DNA of 64,000 nt from Halosimplex halobium (GCF_051414055.1 NZ_JBLKNX010000022.1:22368-86367); one strand, 5' to 3'; positions 25,531 to 34,849 are shown, counted from the first letter of the stretch. Translations and numbers: made by a program. The notes: generated by a model not told the origin, from the sequence alone.

Positions 25531-26355
25531 ATGCGCCGGGCGCTCGTCGCGCTGCTCGTCGTTCTCGCGGGCTGTAGCGCCCTGGCTCCCGGAACGGACC
25601 GGCCGACGGTGACGCCGGCGCCGGTGCCGACCGACTCGCCGCTCCCCCCGGGTGTCGAGCCGGACGGTGTGGCCGACGCGTCGGCGCTCGCGAACGCACA
25701 CGCGGCCGCGCTCGGGAACCGGAGCTACACGCTCGTCACGAACCGGACGGTTCGGGCGGCGAACGGGTCGCTCAGGTCGGCGCTGACCGTCCGGCTCGCC
25801 CTCTCGGCGGCGCCCGCGCGGGACTACCACGCGAGGGTGTCGGTCGAGGGGCCGGGGGCGCCACTCGTCATCGGCGAACCGCCGACCCGGGCCGAGTACT
25901 GGGCGAACGACGAGGTGTACCTCCGCCGCCAGACCATCGACAACCGGACCGAGTACAGCCGCTACGACGACACCGACGCCTACGTCGGCACCTGGAGCTT
26001 CTGGCTCGGGACCGTCGCGCTCGACCTCGGACCCGAGACGGACCTGCGATCGACGCTCGAAGGGTTCGAGACGCGGGTCGCCGACCGGTCGCCGGAGGGC
26101 GATCGGGTCCACATCGTCGGGACGACCGTCCGCTCCGAGGGGTTCGTCGGCGACTCCACGGTCGACAACGTGGAGAACGCGACCCTCCACGCGTTCGTCG
26201 CCGGATCGGGGTTCGTGAGTTCGTACCACGTCGTCTACGACGCGACCGTCGACGGCGAGCGCGTCCGCGTCCGGCGGAGCGTCGGGTTCGAGCGGGTCGG
26301 CGCGACGACGGTCGACCGGCCGACGTGGTACGACGAGGCGATGGAACGGGGGTAG
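25531..26355 (+). CDS. Secreted lipoprotein of unknown function
   Basis: 274 residues from ATG 25531, supported by a TATA-like CTTTTG at 25502-25507. Signal MRRALVALLVVLAGC with lipobox, Thr/Pro linker (to about 45), then a domain of about 225 residues rich in beta strands (NRSYTLVTNRTVRAANGSLRS..., YDATVDGERVRVRRSVGFERV), similar in outline to the LolA/LppX-like folds that haloarchaea use in many surface lipoproteins. Family not certain. Confidence 0.72.
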   Translation: MRRALVALLVVLAGCSALAPGTDRPTVTPAPVPTDSPLPPGVEPDGVADASALANAHAAALGNRSYTLVTNRTVRAANGSLRSALTVRLALSAAPARDYHARVSVEGPGAPLVIGEPPTRAEYWANDEVYLRRQTIDNRTEYSRYDDTDAYVGTWSFWLGTVALDLGPETDLRSTLEGFETRVADRSPEGDRVHIVGTTVRSEGFVGDSTVDNVENATLHAFVAGSGFVSSYHVVYDATVDGERVRVRRSVGFERVGATTVDRPTWYDEAMERG

Positions 26356-26438
26356 GAGAGGGCGACTCGACACGGTCGCTCCGGGGCGGCGAACCCGTTC
26401 GGGACCGGCCGTTTCCGGCCGCGGCCCGAACCGGGAGT

Positions 26439-26747
26439 ATGAGCGACAGAGCCGCCGCCCTGTCGGCGCTCGCCGAGCGGGTGGCCGACCGCGAGGGCGT
26501 CGTCGACGCCTGGACGGCCAAGAGCTTCACCGACCGCCTGTTCGTCGTCGAGATCCCGAGCGAGGGGGCGCTGCCGGAGTCGGTCCGCGAGACGCTGCAC
26601 GACCACGACCTGCGGGAGGCCGACGAGGTGTACGAGGTCGAGGGCGCGGCCGACGCGGACTTCGCCGGCGACCTCGCCGACGGCCGCCGCTACCGGTTCG
26701 TCGACGTGCAGTCCCGAGGCGACCTCCAGTCGTACGTCGTCGAGTAG
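26439..26747 (+). CDS. Conserved small acidic protein of unknown function
   Basis: 102 residues from ATG 26439. No signal or membrane segment. Predicted alpha-beta fold: helix 4-18, strand FTDRLFVVEIP, helix LPESVRETLHDHDL, strand YRFVDVQ. It follows the lipoprotein by 83 bp. No family recognised. Confidence 0.6.
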   Translation: MSDRAAALSALAERVADREGVVDAWTAKSFTDRLFVVEIPSEGALPESVRETLHDHDLREADEVYEVEGAADADFAGDLADGRRYRFVDVQSRGDLQSYVVE

Positions 26748-26860
26748 CGGAGAGAACAAAAGCGAGCGGCCGCCGCCGGGTGCGATGTCTGACAGAGGTG
26801 GCGGGTTCGGGAGCGGCGGGTGTCGCTGTCGGGACGGGAAGTATCGTCAGCGTGGGGCGG

Positions 26861-28036
26861 TCAGCCCTCGTAGCCGGCGTACTCCATGAGCTGGGCGAAG
26901 ATGTCGGAGTCCATCGCGTCCCTGTACACAATGGCACCGACCATCCCGCCGGGGTAGGAGTTGCCGTTCATCGCGTGGAACACCTTGTGGCAGTGCATGA
27001 GGTAGATGCCGGGGTCGGCGTCAGCCTCGAACTCGACAGTCTTGCGCTCCGCGGGCGCGATGTTGAGCACGTCCTCCTTGTAGCGGGCCGCCTCGGGGAT
27101 CTGCGAGCCGTCCTTCTCGACGACCTCGAAGCGGTGGTTGTGGGTGTGCATCGGGTGCATCATGTACCCGTTGTTGGCGAAGTGGATGCGGACGGTGTCG
27201 CCCTGCTCGACGATGACCGGCGAGCCGTCCTCGGGGTGGAGCGTCCGCGGGGCGGACTTGCCGTTGATGGTGAAGACGTTGGGGTCACGATTGCGCGGAC
27301 TGTAGTCGACATCCATCCCCGCCATCTGCTTGTTGAGCCGGTTGTCCCACTCCTTCATCGTCATGAACGTCTCCACGTCGGCCTCCTCGTAGCCCTCCGG
27401 GTCGACCCGGAAGAAGCCGTACATCCCCATGTCGATGTGGCGATGGGTCTGGTAGTGGCAGTGGTAGAGGTGGGTCCCCGGAACGTTGGCGGGGATCTCG
27501 TAGGTGTGGCTCTCGCCCGGCGGGACGGTGATGCCCGTGGTGGTCGGGACGCCGTCGTCCTCCCAGTTCTTCCGGACGCCGTGGAAGTGGACGGTGTGGG
27601 GGCGCTTGCCGTCCGTGTTGTCAAGCGTCACCTCCATGTCCTCGCCCTCGGTCGTCCGGAGGATCGGGCCCGGGACAGAGGGCTCGCGGTCGTCCGCCTG
27701 GAACGCCCAGGTGGCCGGCAGGTCGACGGGCCCGCCCATGTTCTCCAGCGGGTGGACCTCGTGGTAGGAGGGGACGCTCCGCAGCGTCACCTGGTTGCCC
27801 TGCTCGTCGACGTTGACGACCTCCGGCGGGGAGGTCTTGGGGAGATCCGCGGGATTGGCGGTCTGTGCGGGGGTCGAACCGCCCTGCGATTCGACCTCGG
27901 AGACGGTCACGCCCTCGCTGCCCGACGGGGCGGCCTGACAGCCCGACAGGGCCATGAAGCCGGTCGTGCCGGCGGCGGCCTTGGCGAACTCGCGACGCGA
28001 CATGTCCGTTCCGGGCGCACCGATGTTGTCGGTCAT
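26861..28036 (-). CDS. Tat-exported two-domain multicopper oxidase
   Basis: 391 residues with Tat signal MSRREFAKAAAGTTGFMALSG and a following Cys. Two cupredoxin domains. Domain 1 has HTVHFHG and HLYHCHYQTHRHIDMGM (Cys, His at +5, Met at +10: a complete type 1 copper site plus HCH ligands). Domain 2 has HPMHTHNHRFE and YLMHCHKVFHAMNG (HCH and His at +5; axial position unclear). It lacks the NirK-type motif with a Cys-Ala-Pro, so it is a laccase-like two-domain oxidase rather than a nitrite reductase. A TATA-like TTTATGAT (28068-28061) predicts a leaderless start; a second promoter lies near 28130. Two CGAA-N4-TTCG sites lie upstream. Confidence 0.82.
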   Translation of the reverse strand: MTDNIGAPGTDMSRREFAKAAAGTTGFMALSGCQAAPSGSEGVTVSEVESQGGSTPAQTANPADLPKTSPPEVVNVDEQGNQVTLRSVPSYHEVHPLENMGGPVDLPATWAFQADDREPSVPGPILRTTEGEDMEVTLDNTDGKRPHTVHFHGVRKNWEDDGVPTTTGITVPPGESHTYEIPANVPGTHLYHCHYQTHRHIDMGMYGFFRVDPEGYEEADVETFMTMKEWDNRLNKQMAGMDVDYSPRNRDPNVFTINGKSAPRTLHPEDGSPVIVEQGDTVRIHFANNGYMMHPMHTHNHRFEVVEKDGSQIPEAARYKEDVLNIAPAERKTVEFEADADPGIYLMHCHKVFHAMNGNSYPGGMVGAIVYRDAMDSDIFAQLMEYAGYEG

Positions 28037-28124
28037 GCTCAGTTCGGAGTTGGGAGTACTATCATAAAGCCCGGCAAGGGGATTCCCAGGGCCTGAAAAC
28101 AGACCCCAGCATCGGGGGTCGGTG

Positions 28125-28180
28125 TAATATAAACAGGGCCGAACCGGTTCGCACTTTTCCACCGGGTGCGAATATGTTCG
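28125..28180 (-). promoter_or_regulatory. Distal promoter with two CGAA-N4-TTCG sites before the multicopper oxidase
   Basis: Site A, 28140-28151, CGAACCGGTTCG, is a perfect 12-bp palindrome. Site B, 28169-28180, CGAATATGTTCG, has perfect 4-bp arms. Their centres are 29 bp apart, close to three helical turns. Site A lies 5 bp upstream of an AT-rich box GTTTATATTA (28134-28125 on the minus strand), where an activator would contact the basal factors. The region also faces the universal stress gene on the other strand. Confidence 0.65.
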
Positions 28181-28280
28181 TCCGATCCCGGGTCGGCCCT
28201 CGGTCGAGCCGTGGAGTCGGCGGGGAGCCGCCGGGCCGTCGCAGACAGCGCTTTTGAGGCTGGCCCGTGGAGGTAGTGAC

Positions 28281-29144
28281 ATGTACGACGACATCCTCTT
28301 CCCGACCGACGGGAGCGACGCGGCCGAGACGGCCCTCGACGCGGCCATCGCCGCGGCCGACGCCCACGACGCGACGCTGCACGTGCTGTACGTCGCCGAT
28401 ACCAACCAGCCCAGCCTGGCGAACGTCCAGGGCCAGGTCCGGGACGTGCTGGAGGGCGAGGGCCGCGACATCGTCGAGGAAGCGGCCGGGAAGGCCCGCC
28501 GCGCCGGCGTCGAGACGGTCGACGAGGTGGTCCAGGGCGGCCCCTCGCGGACGATCTGCGACTACGTCGACGACCGCGGGATCGACCTGGTGGTGATGGG
28601 CACCCGGGGGAGCCGCGACATCGAGCGGATCATCCTCGGGAGCGTCACCGAGCGGGTGGTCCGCAACAGCGTGGCGCCGGTGCTGGTCGTCCCGCCCGAG
28701 AGCGACCCCACGTACCCGCCCGAGTCGATCCTCGTCGGCACGGACGGCAGCGAGGGCTCGGCGGCGGCCGTCGACGAGGGGGTCGGCATCGCCGCGGCCA
28801 CCGGCGGGGCCCTCCACGTCGTGTCGGTCCTCGAATCGAACGTGCTGGGCATCGACCTGGGGTCCTCGCGGCTCGCCGAGGCCCGCGAGCAGCGCGAGAC
28901 GGAGGCGCTCGTCCCCGCCAGGGAGCGCGCCGACGAGCGGGGCGTCGCCGTCGAGACCGTCCTCGAAGAGGGCGACGTCGTCGACCGGCTCGTCGAGTAC
29001 GTCGACGACCACGGGATCGGTCTGGTCGTCGTCGGCACCCACGGCCGGACCGGCCTCGACAAGCGGATCCTCGGGAGCGTCACCGAGAACCTGATGCGCT
29101 CGGCCTCGGTCCCGGTGCTGTCCGTCCGGGCGTCCACCGAGTAG
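28281..29144 (+). CDS. Universal stress protein with tandem UspA domains
   Basis: 287 residues from ATG 28281, with GGAGGT at 28270-28275 as ribosome-binding site, 5 nt before the start. Two UspA folds (1-139 and 145-285). Both keep the ATP-binding pattern G-x2-G-x9-G-S/T: GTRGSRDIERIILGS and GTHGRTGLDKRILGS, each ending in the conserved PV(L) strand. Likely an ATP-binding stress protein of the cytoplasm. Divergent from the multicopper oxidase with about 245 bp between starts. Confidence 0.9.
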   Translation: MYDDILFPTDGSDAAETALDAAIAAADAHDATLHVLYVADTNQPSLANVQGQVRDVLEGEGRDIVEEAAGKARRAGVETVDEVVQGGPSRTICDYVDDRGIDLVVMGTRGSRDIERIILGSVTERVVRNSVAPVLVVPPESDPTYPPESILVGTDGSEGSAAAVDEGVGIAAATGGALHVVSVLESNVLGIDLGSSRLAEAREQRETEALVPARERADERGVAVETVLEEGDVVDRLVEYVDDHGIGLVVVGTHGRTGLDKRILGSVTENLMRSASVPVLSVRASTE

Positions 29145-29155
29145 GCGAGCGCGGG

Positions 29156-29254
29156 CGGAAACGACGGCGGCCGACCCGGACGGAAACGACGGCGGCCGAC
29201 CCGGACGGAAACGACGGCGGCCGACCCGGACGGAAACGACGGCGGCCGACCCGA
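29156..29254. repeat. 25-bp tandem repeat, four copies
   Basis: Units start at 29156, 29181, 29206 and 29231, each CGGAAACGACGGCGGCCGAC followed by CCGGA, essentially identical. It lies between the stop of the universal stress gene and the promoter of purL. Non-coding; the near-identity of copies implies recent expansion. Confidence 0.9.
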
Positions 29255-29337
29255 CCGAGCGCTCCAGCCCCGGCGAGACGCCGGCCTCCGGGCGCGCATG
29301 GAAAGCGATTTAGCCGGCCGGGAGCGACCGTCCGGTA

Positions 29338-31497
29338 ATGAGTCTGTCCGACGCCGACCACGAGCTCGTGGTCGAGGAGCTGGGCCGGGAGCCCACCCGG
29401 GCCGAGGCCGCGCTGTTCGAGAACCTCTGGAGCGAGCACTGCGCCTACCGCTCGTCGTGGCCGCTGCTGAGCGCCTTCGACAGCGAGGGCGACCAGGTGG
29501 TCGTAGGTCCCGGCGACGACGCGGGAGTCGTCTCAATCCCGTCGGACGAGGGCGAGACCTACATCACGATGGGGATCGAGAGTCACAACCACCCCTCCTA
29601 CGTGGACCCGTTCGACGGCGCGGCCACCGGCGTCGGCGGCATCGTCCGCGACACCCTCTCGATGGGTGCCTACCCCATCGCGCTCGCGGACTCCCTCTAT
29701 TTCGGCGACTTCGACCGCGAACACTCCCGCTATCTCTTCGAGGGCGTCGTCGAGGGCATCTCCCACTACGGCAACTGCATCGGCGTCCCCACCGTCACCG
29801 GCTCGACGGCCTTCCACGACGACTACGAGGGCAACCCCCTCGTGAACGTCGCCTGCGTCGGGCTGATCGACGACCCCGACCGACTGGTCACCGCGGAGGC
29901 CCAGGAACCGGGGAACAAGCTGCTGCTCGTCGGCAACTCGACGGGCCGTGACGGCCTCGGGGGCGCCTCCTTCGCCAGCGAGGACCTCGCCGAGGACGCC
30001 GAAACCGAGGACCGCCCGGCGGTCCAGGTCGGCGACCCCTACACCGAGAAGCTCCTGATCGAGGCCAACGAGGCCCTGATCGACGAGGGCCTGATCGAAT
30101 CGGCCCGGGACCTGGGCGCGGCGGGGCTGGGCGGCGCGTCCTCCGAGATGGTCGCCAAGGGCGGCCTCGGGGCGGACATCGAGCTGACGAACGTCCACGA
30201 GCGCGAGCCGAACATGAACGCCATGGAGTACCTGCTCGCCGAGAGCCAGGAGCGGATGTGCTACGAGGTCCGCCCGGAGAACGTCGACCGCGTGAAGGCG
30301 ATCGCAGACCGCTACGATCTGGGCGCCTCGGTCATCGGCGAGGTCACCGACGGCAACTACGTCTGCACGTTCGAGGGCGAGGTCGTCGTCGACGCGCCCG
30401 CGGAGTTCCTCGGCGACGGCGCGCCGTACAACGACCTGCCCGCCGAGGAACCGGCGGAACAGGAGCGGGACCTCCCGGAGAGCGTCGACCTGACGGAGGC
30501 GTTCGAGGCCGTCGTCGGCAGTCCGAACACCGCCTCGAAAGAGTGGGTCTACCGGCAGTACGACCACGAGGTGCAGGTCCGCACCGCCACGCGGCCGGGC
30601 GACGACGCGGCCGTGCTGGCGATCAGGGAAGCCGGAACCGGGCTGGCGTTCTCCTCGGGCGCCGACCCCAACTGGACGGCGGCCGCACCGTACGAGGGCG
30701 CCCGCGCGGTCGCGCTGGAGAACGCCACCAACGTCGCCGCGAAGGGCGCGACGCCCCACGCCGCGGTCGACTGCCTCAACGGCGGCAACCCCGAGAAGCC
30801 CGACGTGTACGGCGGGTTCAAGGGGATCGTCGACGGGCTGGCCGAGATGTGCTCGACGCTCGACGTGCCGGTGCTGGGCGGGAACGTCTCGCTGTACAAC
30901 GACTCGGTCGCCGGCCCGATCCCGCCGACGCCGACGCTCGCTCTGGTCGGCGTCAAGGACGGCTACGACGCGCCGCCCGCGGCGCTGTCCGGCGAGGGCG
31001 ACCTCCTGCTGGTCGGCGCCCGTTCGCTGGAGGGTGACGCCGAACCGCGGCTCGGCGGCTCGGAGTACCTCGCGCAGTTCGGCGGCACCGACCGCTTCCC
31101 CGAGTCGCTCGCGAACCCCGACGCGTTCGTCGACACGCTGGTCGACGTGGCGAACGACGACGCGACGCTGGCCACCCACGACGTGAGCCACGGCGGCCTC
31201 GCGGTGGCGCTCGCCGAGATGGTCACCGACGCCGCCGGCGCGAGCGTCGACCTCGACGCCCCGTCGAAGGGCTCGCCCGCGGCGCTGCTGTTCGGCGAAC
31301 AGGCCGGTCGCGTCGTCGTCGAGACGACCGACCCGAGCGCGGTCCGCGAGGCGTTCGACGGCGTCGCGCCGGTGTACGACCTCGGGACGGCCGACGGCTC
31401 CGGGACCCTCGACGTGGCGCTGGCCGACGACGACCTGTCCTACGACGCGGCCGAGATCGCCGAGCTGCGCGACGTGATCGAGCGGGAACTGGACTGA
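29338..31497 (+). CDS. purL: Phosphoribosylformylglycinamidine synthase subunit PurL
   Basis: 719 residues, the usual length of the small-type PurL used with separate PurS and PurQ. It makes formylglycinamidine ribonucleotide from FGAR, ATP and ammonia in purine synthesis. Motifs: LWSEHCAYRSSWP near 30, VGPGDDAGVVSI, ESHNHPSYVDPFDGAATGVGG near 80-100, GGASFASEDL near 205, and the second AIR-synthase-like half (GDDAAVLAI, CLNGGNPEKP, THDVSHGGLAVALAEM). ATTTAG at 29308-29313 predicts a leaderless ATG. purS and purQ are not adjacent. Confidence 0.95.
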   Translation: MSLSDADHELVVEELGREPTRAEAALFENLWSEHCAYRSSWPLLSAFDSEGDQVVVGPGDDAGVVSIPSDEGETYITMGIESHNHPSYVDPFDGAATGVGGIVRDTLSMGAYPIALADSLYFGDFDREHSRYLFEGVVEGISHYGNCIGVPTVTGSTAFHDDYEGNPLVNVACVGLIDDPDRLVTAEAQEPGNKLLLVGNSTGRDGLGGASFASEDLAEDAETEDRPAVQVGDPYTEKLLIEANEALIDEGLIESARDLGAAGLGGASSEMVAKGGLGADIELTNVHEREPNMNAMEYLLAESQERMCYEVRPENVDRVKAIADRYDLGASVIGEVTDGNYVCTFEGEVVVDAPAEFLGDGAPYNDLPAEEPAEQERDLPESVDLTEAFEAVVGSPNTASKEWVYRQYDHEVQVRTATRPGDDAAVLAIREAGTGLAFSSGADPNWTAAAPYEGARAVALENATNVAAKGATPHAAVDCLNGGNPEKPDVYGGFKGIVDGLAEMCSTLDVPVLGGNVSLYNDSVAGPIPPTPTLALVGVKDGYDAPPAALSGEGDLLLVGARSLEGDAEPRLGGSEYLAQFGGTDRFPESLANPDAFVDTLVDVANDDATLATHDVSHGGLAVALAEMVTDAAGASVDLDAPSKGSPAALLFGEQAGRVVVETTDPSAVREAFDGVAPVYDLGTADGSGTLDVALADDDLSYDAAEIAELRDVIERELD

Positions 31498-31527
31498 GAT
31501 CGAGGTCGACCTCGGCGTCGAGTCGGC

Positions 31528-32718
31528 TCAGAGGAGAGACAGGCCGACGGTCACCGCGTCGCCGCCCGCGCCGCCCGAAACCACGTATCGGGTGGCGAGT
31601 GCTATCGCGATCCCGTGGGCCGCGTAGACGACGGTGGGGGCCCAGACGGTTTGCGTGCGTTCGAAGGCGACAGCGCCGGCGCCGACGGCGACGGCGTAGC
31701 TGACCACCGCAGGGCCCGGACTACCCCCCAGAGCGGTGGCGACAGCGAGCGCGAGGCCGACCCCGGCGGCGCCGGCCGCGGTCACGGCACCGAGCGTCGG
31801 ATAGTCGTCCATCGAGGCGCCGGCGCGCTCGTCCCAGACGCGGCCGTAGCCGACGGCGGCGGCCAGCACCGCGAGGACGGCGACGACCAGCGCCGCCAGG
31901 ACGACGGCCCACCGGACGGCGGACGGCACCGGCGCGGCGACGGCTCCGAGCGCGGGCGGCACGGCGGCGATCACCCAGTCGGCGGCGAACGCGAGCAGCG
32001 TGACGGCGCCGGCGGCTGCGGCCGGCGACCGGTGGCGACGGAGCGCAGACTGGACCGCCCCGTTGAACAGCAGCGCCGTGCCGACGGCCGTGATCGCGGT
32101 CGGGACTGCCGTCGCGAGTACGAACGACGGGACCGACAGGGTCGACGGATACCGGAACGACGCGAACGGCCCGCCGGGCCACCCGAGAAGCGACGCGCCG
32201 ACCGCAGCGAGCCCAGCACTCGCAGCGACGGCGGCGACGGCGAGGCCGGTCGCGACCCAGCCGTCGCGGGTCGGCGGCGTCGTCGGAACCTCGAGGTCGG
32301 CGACCCGCGCGTACCCGACGGCGAGCAGCCCGACGGCGACCAGATACCCGCCCGCCCTCGCGACCGGGGCGGCCGAGACGCCGACCGCCAGGCGGTCGAA
32401 CGCGACGTAGACCGCCACGACCACCAGCGGCGTCACCGCCAGCCCCGCCTGTGTCAGTTCGGCCCTGTCGAGTCGCTCCTCGGCGTGCGCCGAGAACGCC
32501 GCGTAGACGGCGCCGAGCGCGGCGAGCGCGACGACGCTGTACGCGAGGGTCACCACCGCCGGAACCCCGAGCAGGCCCGTCTCCGACCGGAGCGTCCCGG
32601 CGACGTGGCCGACACCGATCCTGACGAGGACGAGCCCGGCCAGCAGGGCGGCCAGCGCGGCGTGCCCGGCGGTCGTCGGACCGTCGGCGGCCGGGCGTCG
32701 CTGGAGGGAAGCGCACAT
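31528..32718 (-). CDS. Polytopic membrane protein of unknown function
   Basis: 396 residues, very rich in Ala, Val and Gly, with about ten to twelve membrane helices across the full length and few charges (a short loop AHAEERLDRAEL near 75). Convergent with purL (30 bp between stops). GTTTATGAC (32749-32741) predicts a leaderless start at 32718. No transporter signature was recognised. Confidence 0.65.
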   Translation of the reverse strand: MCASLQRRPAADGPTTAGHAALAALLAGLVLVRIGVGHVAGTLRSETGLLGVPAVVTLAYSVVALAALGAVYAAFSAHAEERLDRAELTQAGLAVTPLVVVAVYVAFDRLAVGVSAAPVARAGGYLVAVGLLAVGYARVADLEVPTTPPTRDGWVATGLAVAAVAASAGLAAVGASLLGWPGGPFASFRYPSTLSVPSFVLATAVPTAITAVGTALLFNGAVQSALRRHRSPAAAAGAVTLLAFAADWVIAAVPPALGAVAAPVPSAVRWAVVLAALVVAVLAVLAAAVGYGRVWDERAGASMDDYPTLGAVTAAGAAGVGLALAVATALGGSPGPAVVSYAVAVGAGAVAFERTQTVWAPTVVYAAHGIAIALATRYVVSGGAGGDAVTVGLSLL

Positions 32719-32832
32719 ACCCGGGAGTGGTCAACCGATCGTCATAAACCTGGGGACCGACCGCCGGTGGCAGTCATCCACCGGGGGAACGAGCGTCGGG
32801 GACCCGTCCGGGAACGATCTTCGAGGACTCGC

Positions 32833-33219
32833 CTACGGGGGTTCGCCGATCTCCCCGAGTGCCTCGTCGACGACGGCGGGCACGTCGACCGACGCCTCGT
32901 CGTCGAGCAGGACGTGGAACCCGACGCCGTCGCCGGGGTAGAGGGCGATCCCGATCCCGTCTTCGGTGACCCGGATCTCGGAGCGGACGCGGCTCCCGTA
33001 GAGCTCGCCGCTCACCTCGGCCTGCTGGAGGTTGTACACCGCGTCCTCGTGCATCTTCTCCGGGGAGCGCGTGTCGACCGCGGCGACGAACCGCTCGAAC
33101 CACTCCTCGCCGTAGAGGAACTCCGACTCCGCCTCGGTGAACCGTGTGACTGTCAACAGACTCTCGCCCGCGCGTTCCTGAAGGCGCTCGATCAGCCCCT
33201 GGTATTTCGTCACGCTCAC
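32833..33219 (-). CDS. Conserved small protein of unknown function
   Basis: About 128 residues if the GTG at 33219 is used; the frame stays open to a GTG at 33267. A TATA-like GGTTTTTATCC at 33241-33251 would lie inside the longer version, which favours the shorter start. Content: VTKYQGLIERLQERAGESLLTVTRF..., then an acidic alpha-beta domain ending DVPAVVDEALGEIGEPP. Soluble; no family recognised. Confidence 0.55.
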   Translation of the reverse strand: MSVTKYQGLIERLQERAGESLLTVTRFTEAESEFLYGEEWFERFVAAVDTRSPEKMHEDAVYNLQQAEVSGELYGSRVRSEIRVTEDGIGIALYPGDGVGFHVLLDDEASVDVPAVVDEALGEIGEPP

Positions 33220-33415
33220 GTCACGGGGGAAGCGAACGGGGATAAAAACCGTTCCCACCGACTTCACGCGCTGAGAGAACCCCCTGTGTGACCCGGCAGA
33301 CCGGAGCGGCGCCGGGCAGGAGCGACCGTGTCGCCGCCACGCGTGTAGCGCGGCGGCACCGACAGTGTACGGCGTGGATCGAAGCCCCGATTAACGGCCC
33401 GCCCTCAGGCCCGCT

Positions 33416-34009
33416 ATGCGCCGCCGGGACCTCCTCGCGACGCTCGCCGGCGGGACGGCTCTCGGCCTCGCGGGCTGTTCCGCCCCCGGGAGCGAGACGC
33501 CCCGTCCGTTCCGCGTCTCGAGCCGGGCGATAGCCACCGACGGGGAGCTGCCGGCTCGCCACGCCTGCGACGGCGAGGGCGTCTCCCCGCCATTCGCCGT
33601 CGAGAGCACGCCGGAACCGACCGCGGCTCTGGCGGTGACGGCCTCGTTCAACCAGGGGCCGATCACCGACAGGACCTTCTGGACGCTGTGGAACGTCCCG
33701 CCCGACCGCGACCGGATCCCCGCCGCGCTCCCGGGCGACCCTGTCGTCGAGTCGCTCGGCGATGCACGGCAGGGCCGGCCCGAGGGTGGCGAGGTCGGGT
33801 ACATGCCGCCCTGTCCGCCCAGGGGCGAACCGTTCACCTACCGCTTTCAGGTGTACGCGCTCTCGGAGCGCCTCGGCGTCGAGGGCGGCGCGAGCCACGA
33901 CGCCGCGAGCGAGGCGGTCGGCAACGCCGTCCTCGCGAGCCGCCGGTTCACCGTCGAGTACACGCGGCCGCTGGCCGGCTCTGGTACGGACACCCGGTCG
34001 GACCGCTGA
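33416..34009 (+). CDS. YbhB/YbcL-type PEBP family lipoprotein
   Basis: 197 residues. Tat lipoprotein signal MRRRDLLATLAGGTALGLAGC, then a phosphatidylethanolamine-binding-protein fold: GELPARHACDGEGVSPPFAV, TFWTLWNVPPDRDRIPAAL (family DPD-like region altered), GYMPPCPPRGEPFTYRFQVYAL (the PCPP-G..H-Y/F-type motif). These bacterial and archaeal Raf-kinase-inhibitor-like proteins bind small anionic ligands; the role is not known. ATTAAC at 33390-33395 is a plausible TATA box for a leaderless transcript. Confidence 0.82.
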   Translation: MRRRDLLATLAGGTALGLAGCSAPGSETPRPFRVSSRAIATDGELPARHACDGEGVSPPFAVESTPEPTAALAVTASFNQGPITDRTFWTLWNVPPDRDRIPAALPGDPVVESLGDARQGRPEGGEVGYMPPCPPRGEPFTYRFQVYALSERLGVEGGASHDAASEAVGNAVLASRRFTVEYTRPLAGSGTDTRSDR

Positions 34010-34018
34010 CGGCTCGCG

Positions 34019-34225
34019 TCAGACCAGCGCGAGGGGGAGAACGAAGGTGACGACGAGCCCGACGAGCAGCACGGCGGCGCCGACGCCCACGTCGCGGCCG
34101 GTGTAGTCGCTCTGCGGTGCCGTCGAGCGCAGCGGCGGCTCTCGCGCCGGGAGGTCCTTGTCCGCGGGGTCGTAGTCCGGGCGGTCCTCGTGTCCGTGCG
34201 CCGCGTCCTCGTGTTCGTCGACCAT
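34019..34225 (-). CDS. Small C-tail-anchored membrane protein
   Basis: 68 residues: a hydrophilic His/Asp/Glu-rich N-terminus (MVDEHEDAAHGHEDRPDYDP) and one C-terminal membrane helix (GVGAAVLLVGLVVTFVLPLALV). This layout is common for a haloarchaeal family of unknown function (I believe DUF7550). The His-rich stretch could bind metal, which is inference. Convergent with the PEBP gene (9 bp apart). Confidence 0.6.
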   Translation of the reverse strand: MVDEHEDAAHGHEDRPDYDPADKDLPAREPPLRSTAPQSDYTGRDVGVGAAVLLVGLVVTFVLPLALV

Positions 34226-34375
34226 GGTTCCCGATTCAGCCGGGGGGAACCTTAGCGTGTCGGAACGGCTCGCGTCGCACCGCCGACCGTCCGGACCGCG
34301 TCTCCCGACGACCGCGCACAGTATTGTGCAATGTACACAAAACAAATAAGACCCGTCGCGCCGTAGGGTCGGGCG

Positions 34376-34795
34376 ATGAGCCAGGACAGATCGATCGAGG
34401 AGATCAGGGAAGCGAAGATGGCGGAGCTTCGGGGAGAATCAACCGGTGGCGCCGGATCCGACGAGGGTTCGAGCGCGCCGTCGGAGCCGGTTCACGTCGG
34501 CGACGCTTCGGAGCTCGACCGGCTCGTCGCGGATCACGACGTTGTCCTCGCGGACTTCTACGCCGACTGGTGTGGCCCCTGTCAGATGCTCGAACCGGTG
34601 GTCGAGGACGTGGCCGCCGAGACGGACGCGGCCGTCGCGAAGGTCGACGTCGACGCCAACCAGCGGCTCGCTCGGGAGTACGGCGTCCAGGGCGTCCCCA
34701 CGCTCGCCCTGTTCGCCGGCGGGTCGGTCGCGGACCGGTTGGTCGGCGTCCAGGACAAGGCGTCGCTGGTCGCCGCGGTCGAACAGCACGGGTAG
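34376..34795 (+). CDS. trxA: Thioredoxin with acidic N-terminal extension
   Basis: 139 residues. A 40-residue charged and Ser/Gly-rich extension precedes a standard thioredoxin fold: VVLADFYADWCGPCQMLEPVVEDVA with the WCGPC redox site near 65-69, cis-Pro in GVQGVPTLALF, and the C-terminal helix. Cytoplasmic disulfide reductase. AAATAAG (34344-34350) gives a leaderless ATG. TTGTG...CACAA (arms around a 7-nt spacer, about 34324-34340) overlaps the upstream promoter and may be a regulator site. Confidence 0.88.
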   Translation: MSQDRSIEEIREAKMAELRGESTGGAGSDEGSSAPSEPVHVGDASELDRLVADHDVVLADFYADWCGPCQMLEPVVEDVAAETDAAVAKVDVDANQRLAREYGVQGVPTLALFAGGSVADRLVGVQDKASLVAAVEQHG

Positions 34796-34849
34796 TCCCC
34801 CCGAAGCACCCATCATGAAACCGCGTTCTTCCGACCGGAGCGAAGACCC

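Noticed and set aside
26861..28036. Copper nitrite reductase (NirK)
   Set aside because: Lacks the NirK-type Cys-Ala-Pro segment and has HCHYQTHRHIDMGM and HPMHTHNH motifs instead, which fit a two-domain multicopper oxidase.
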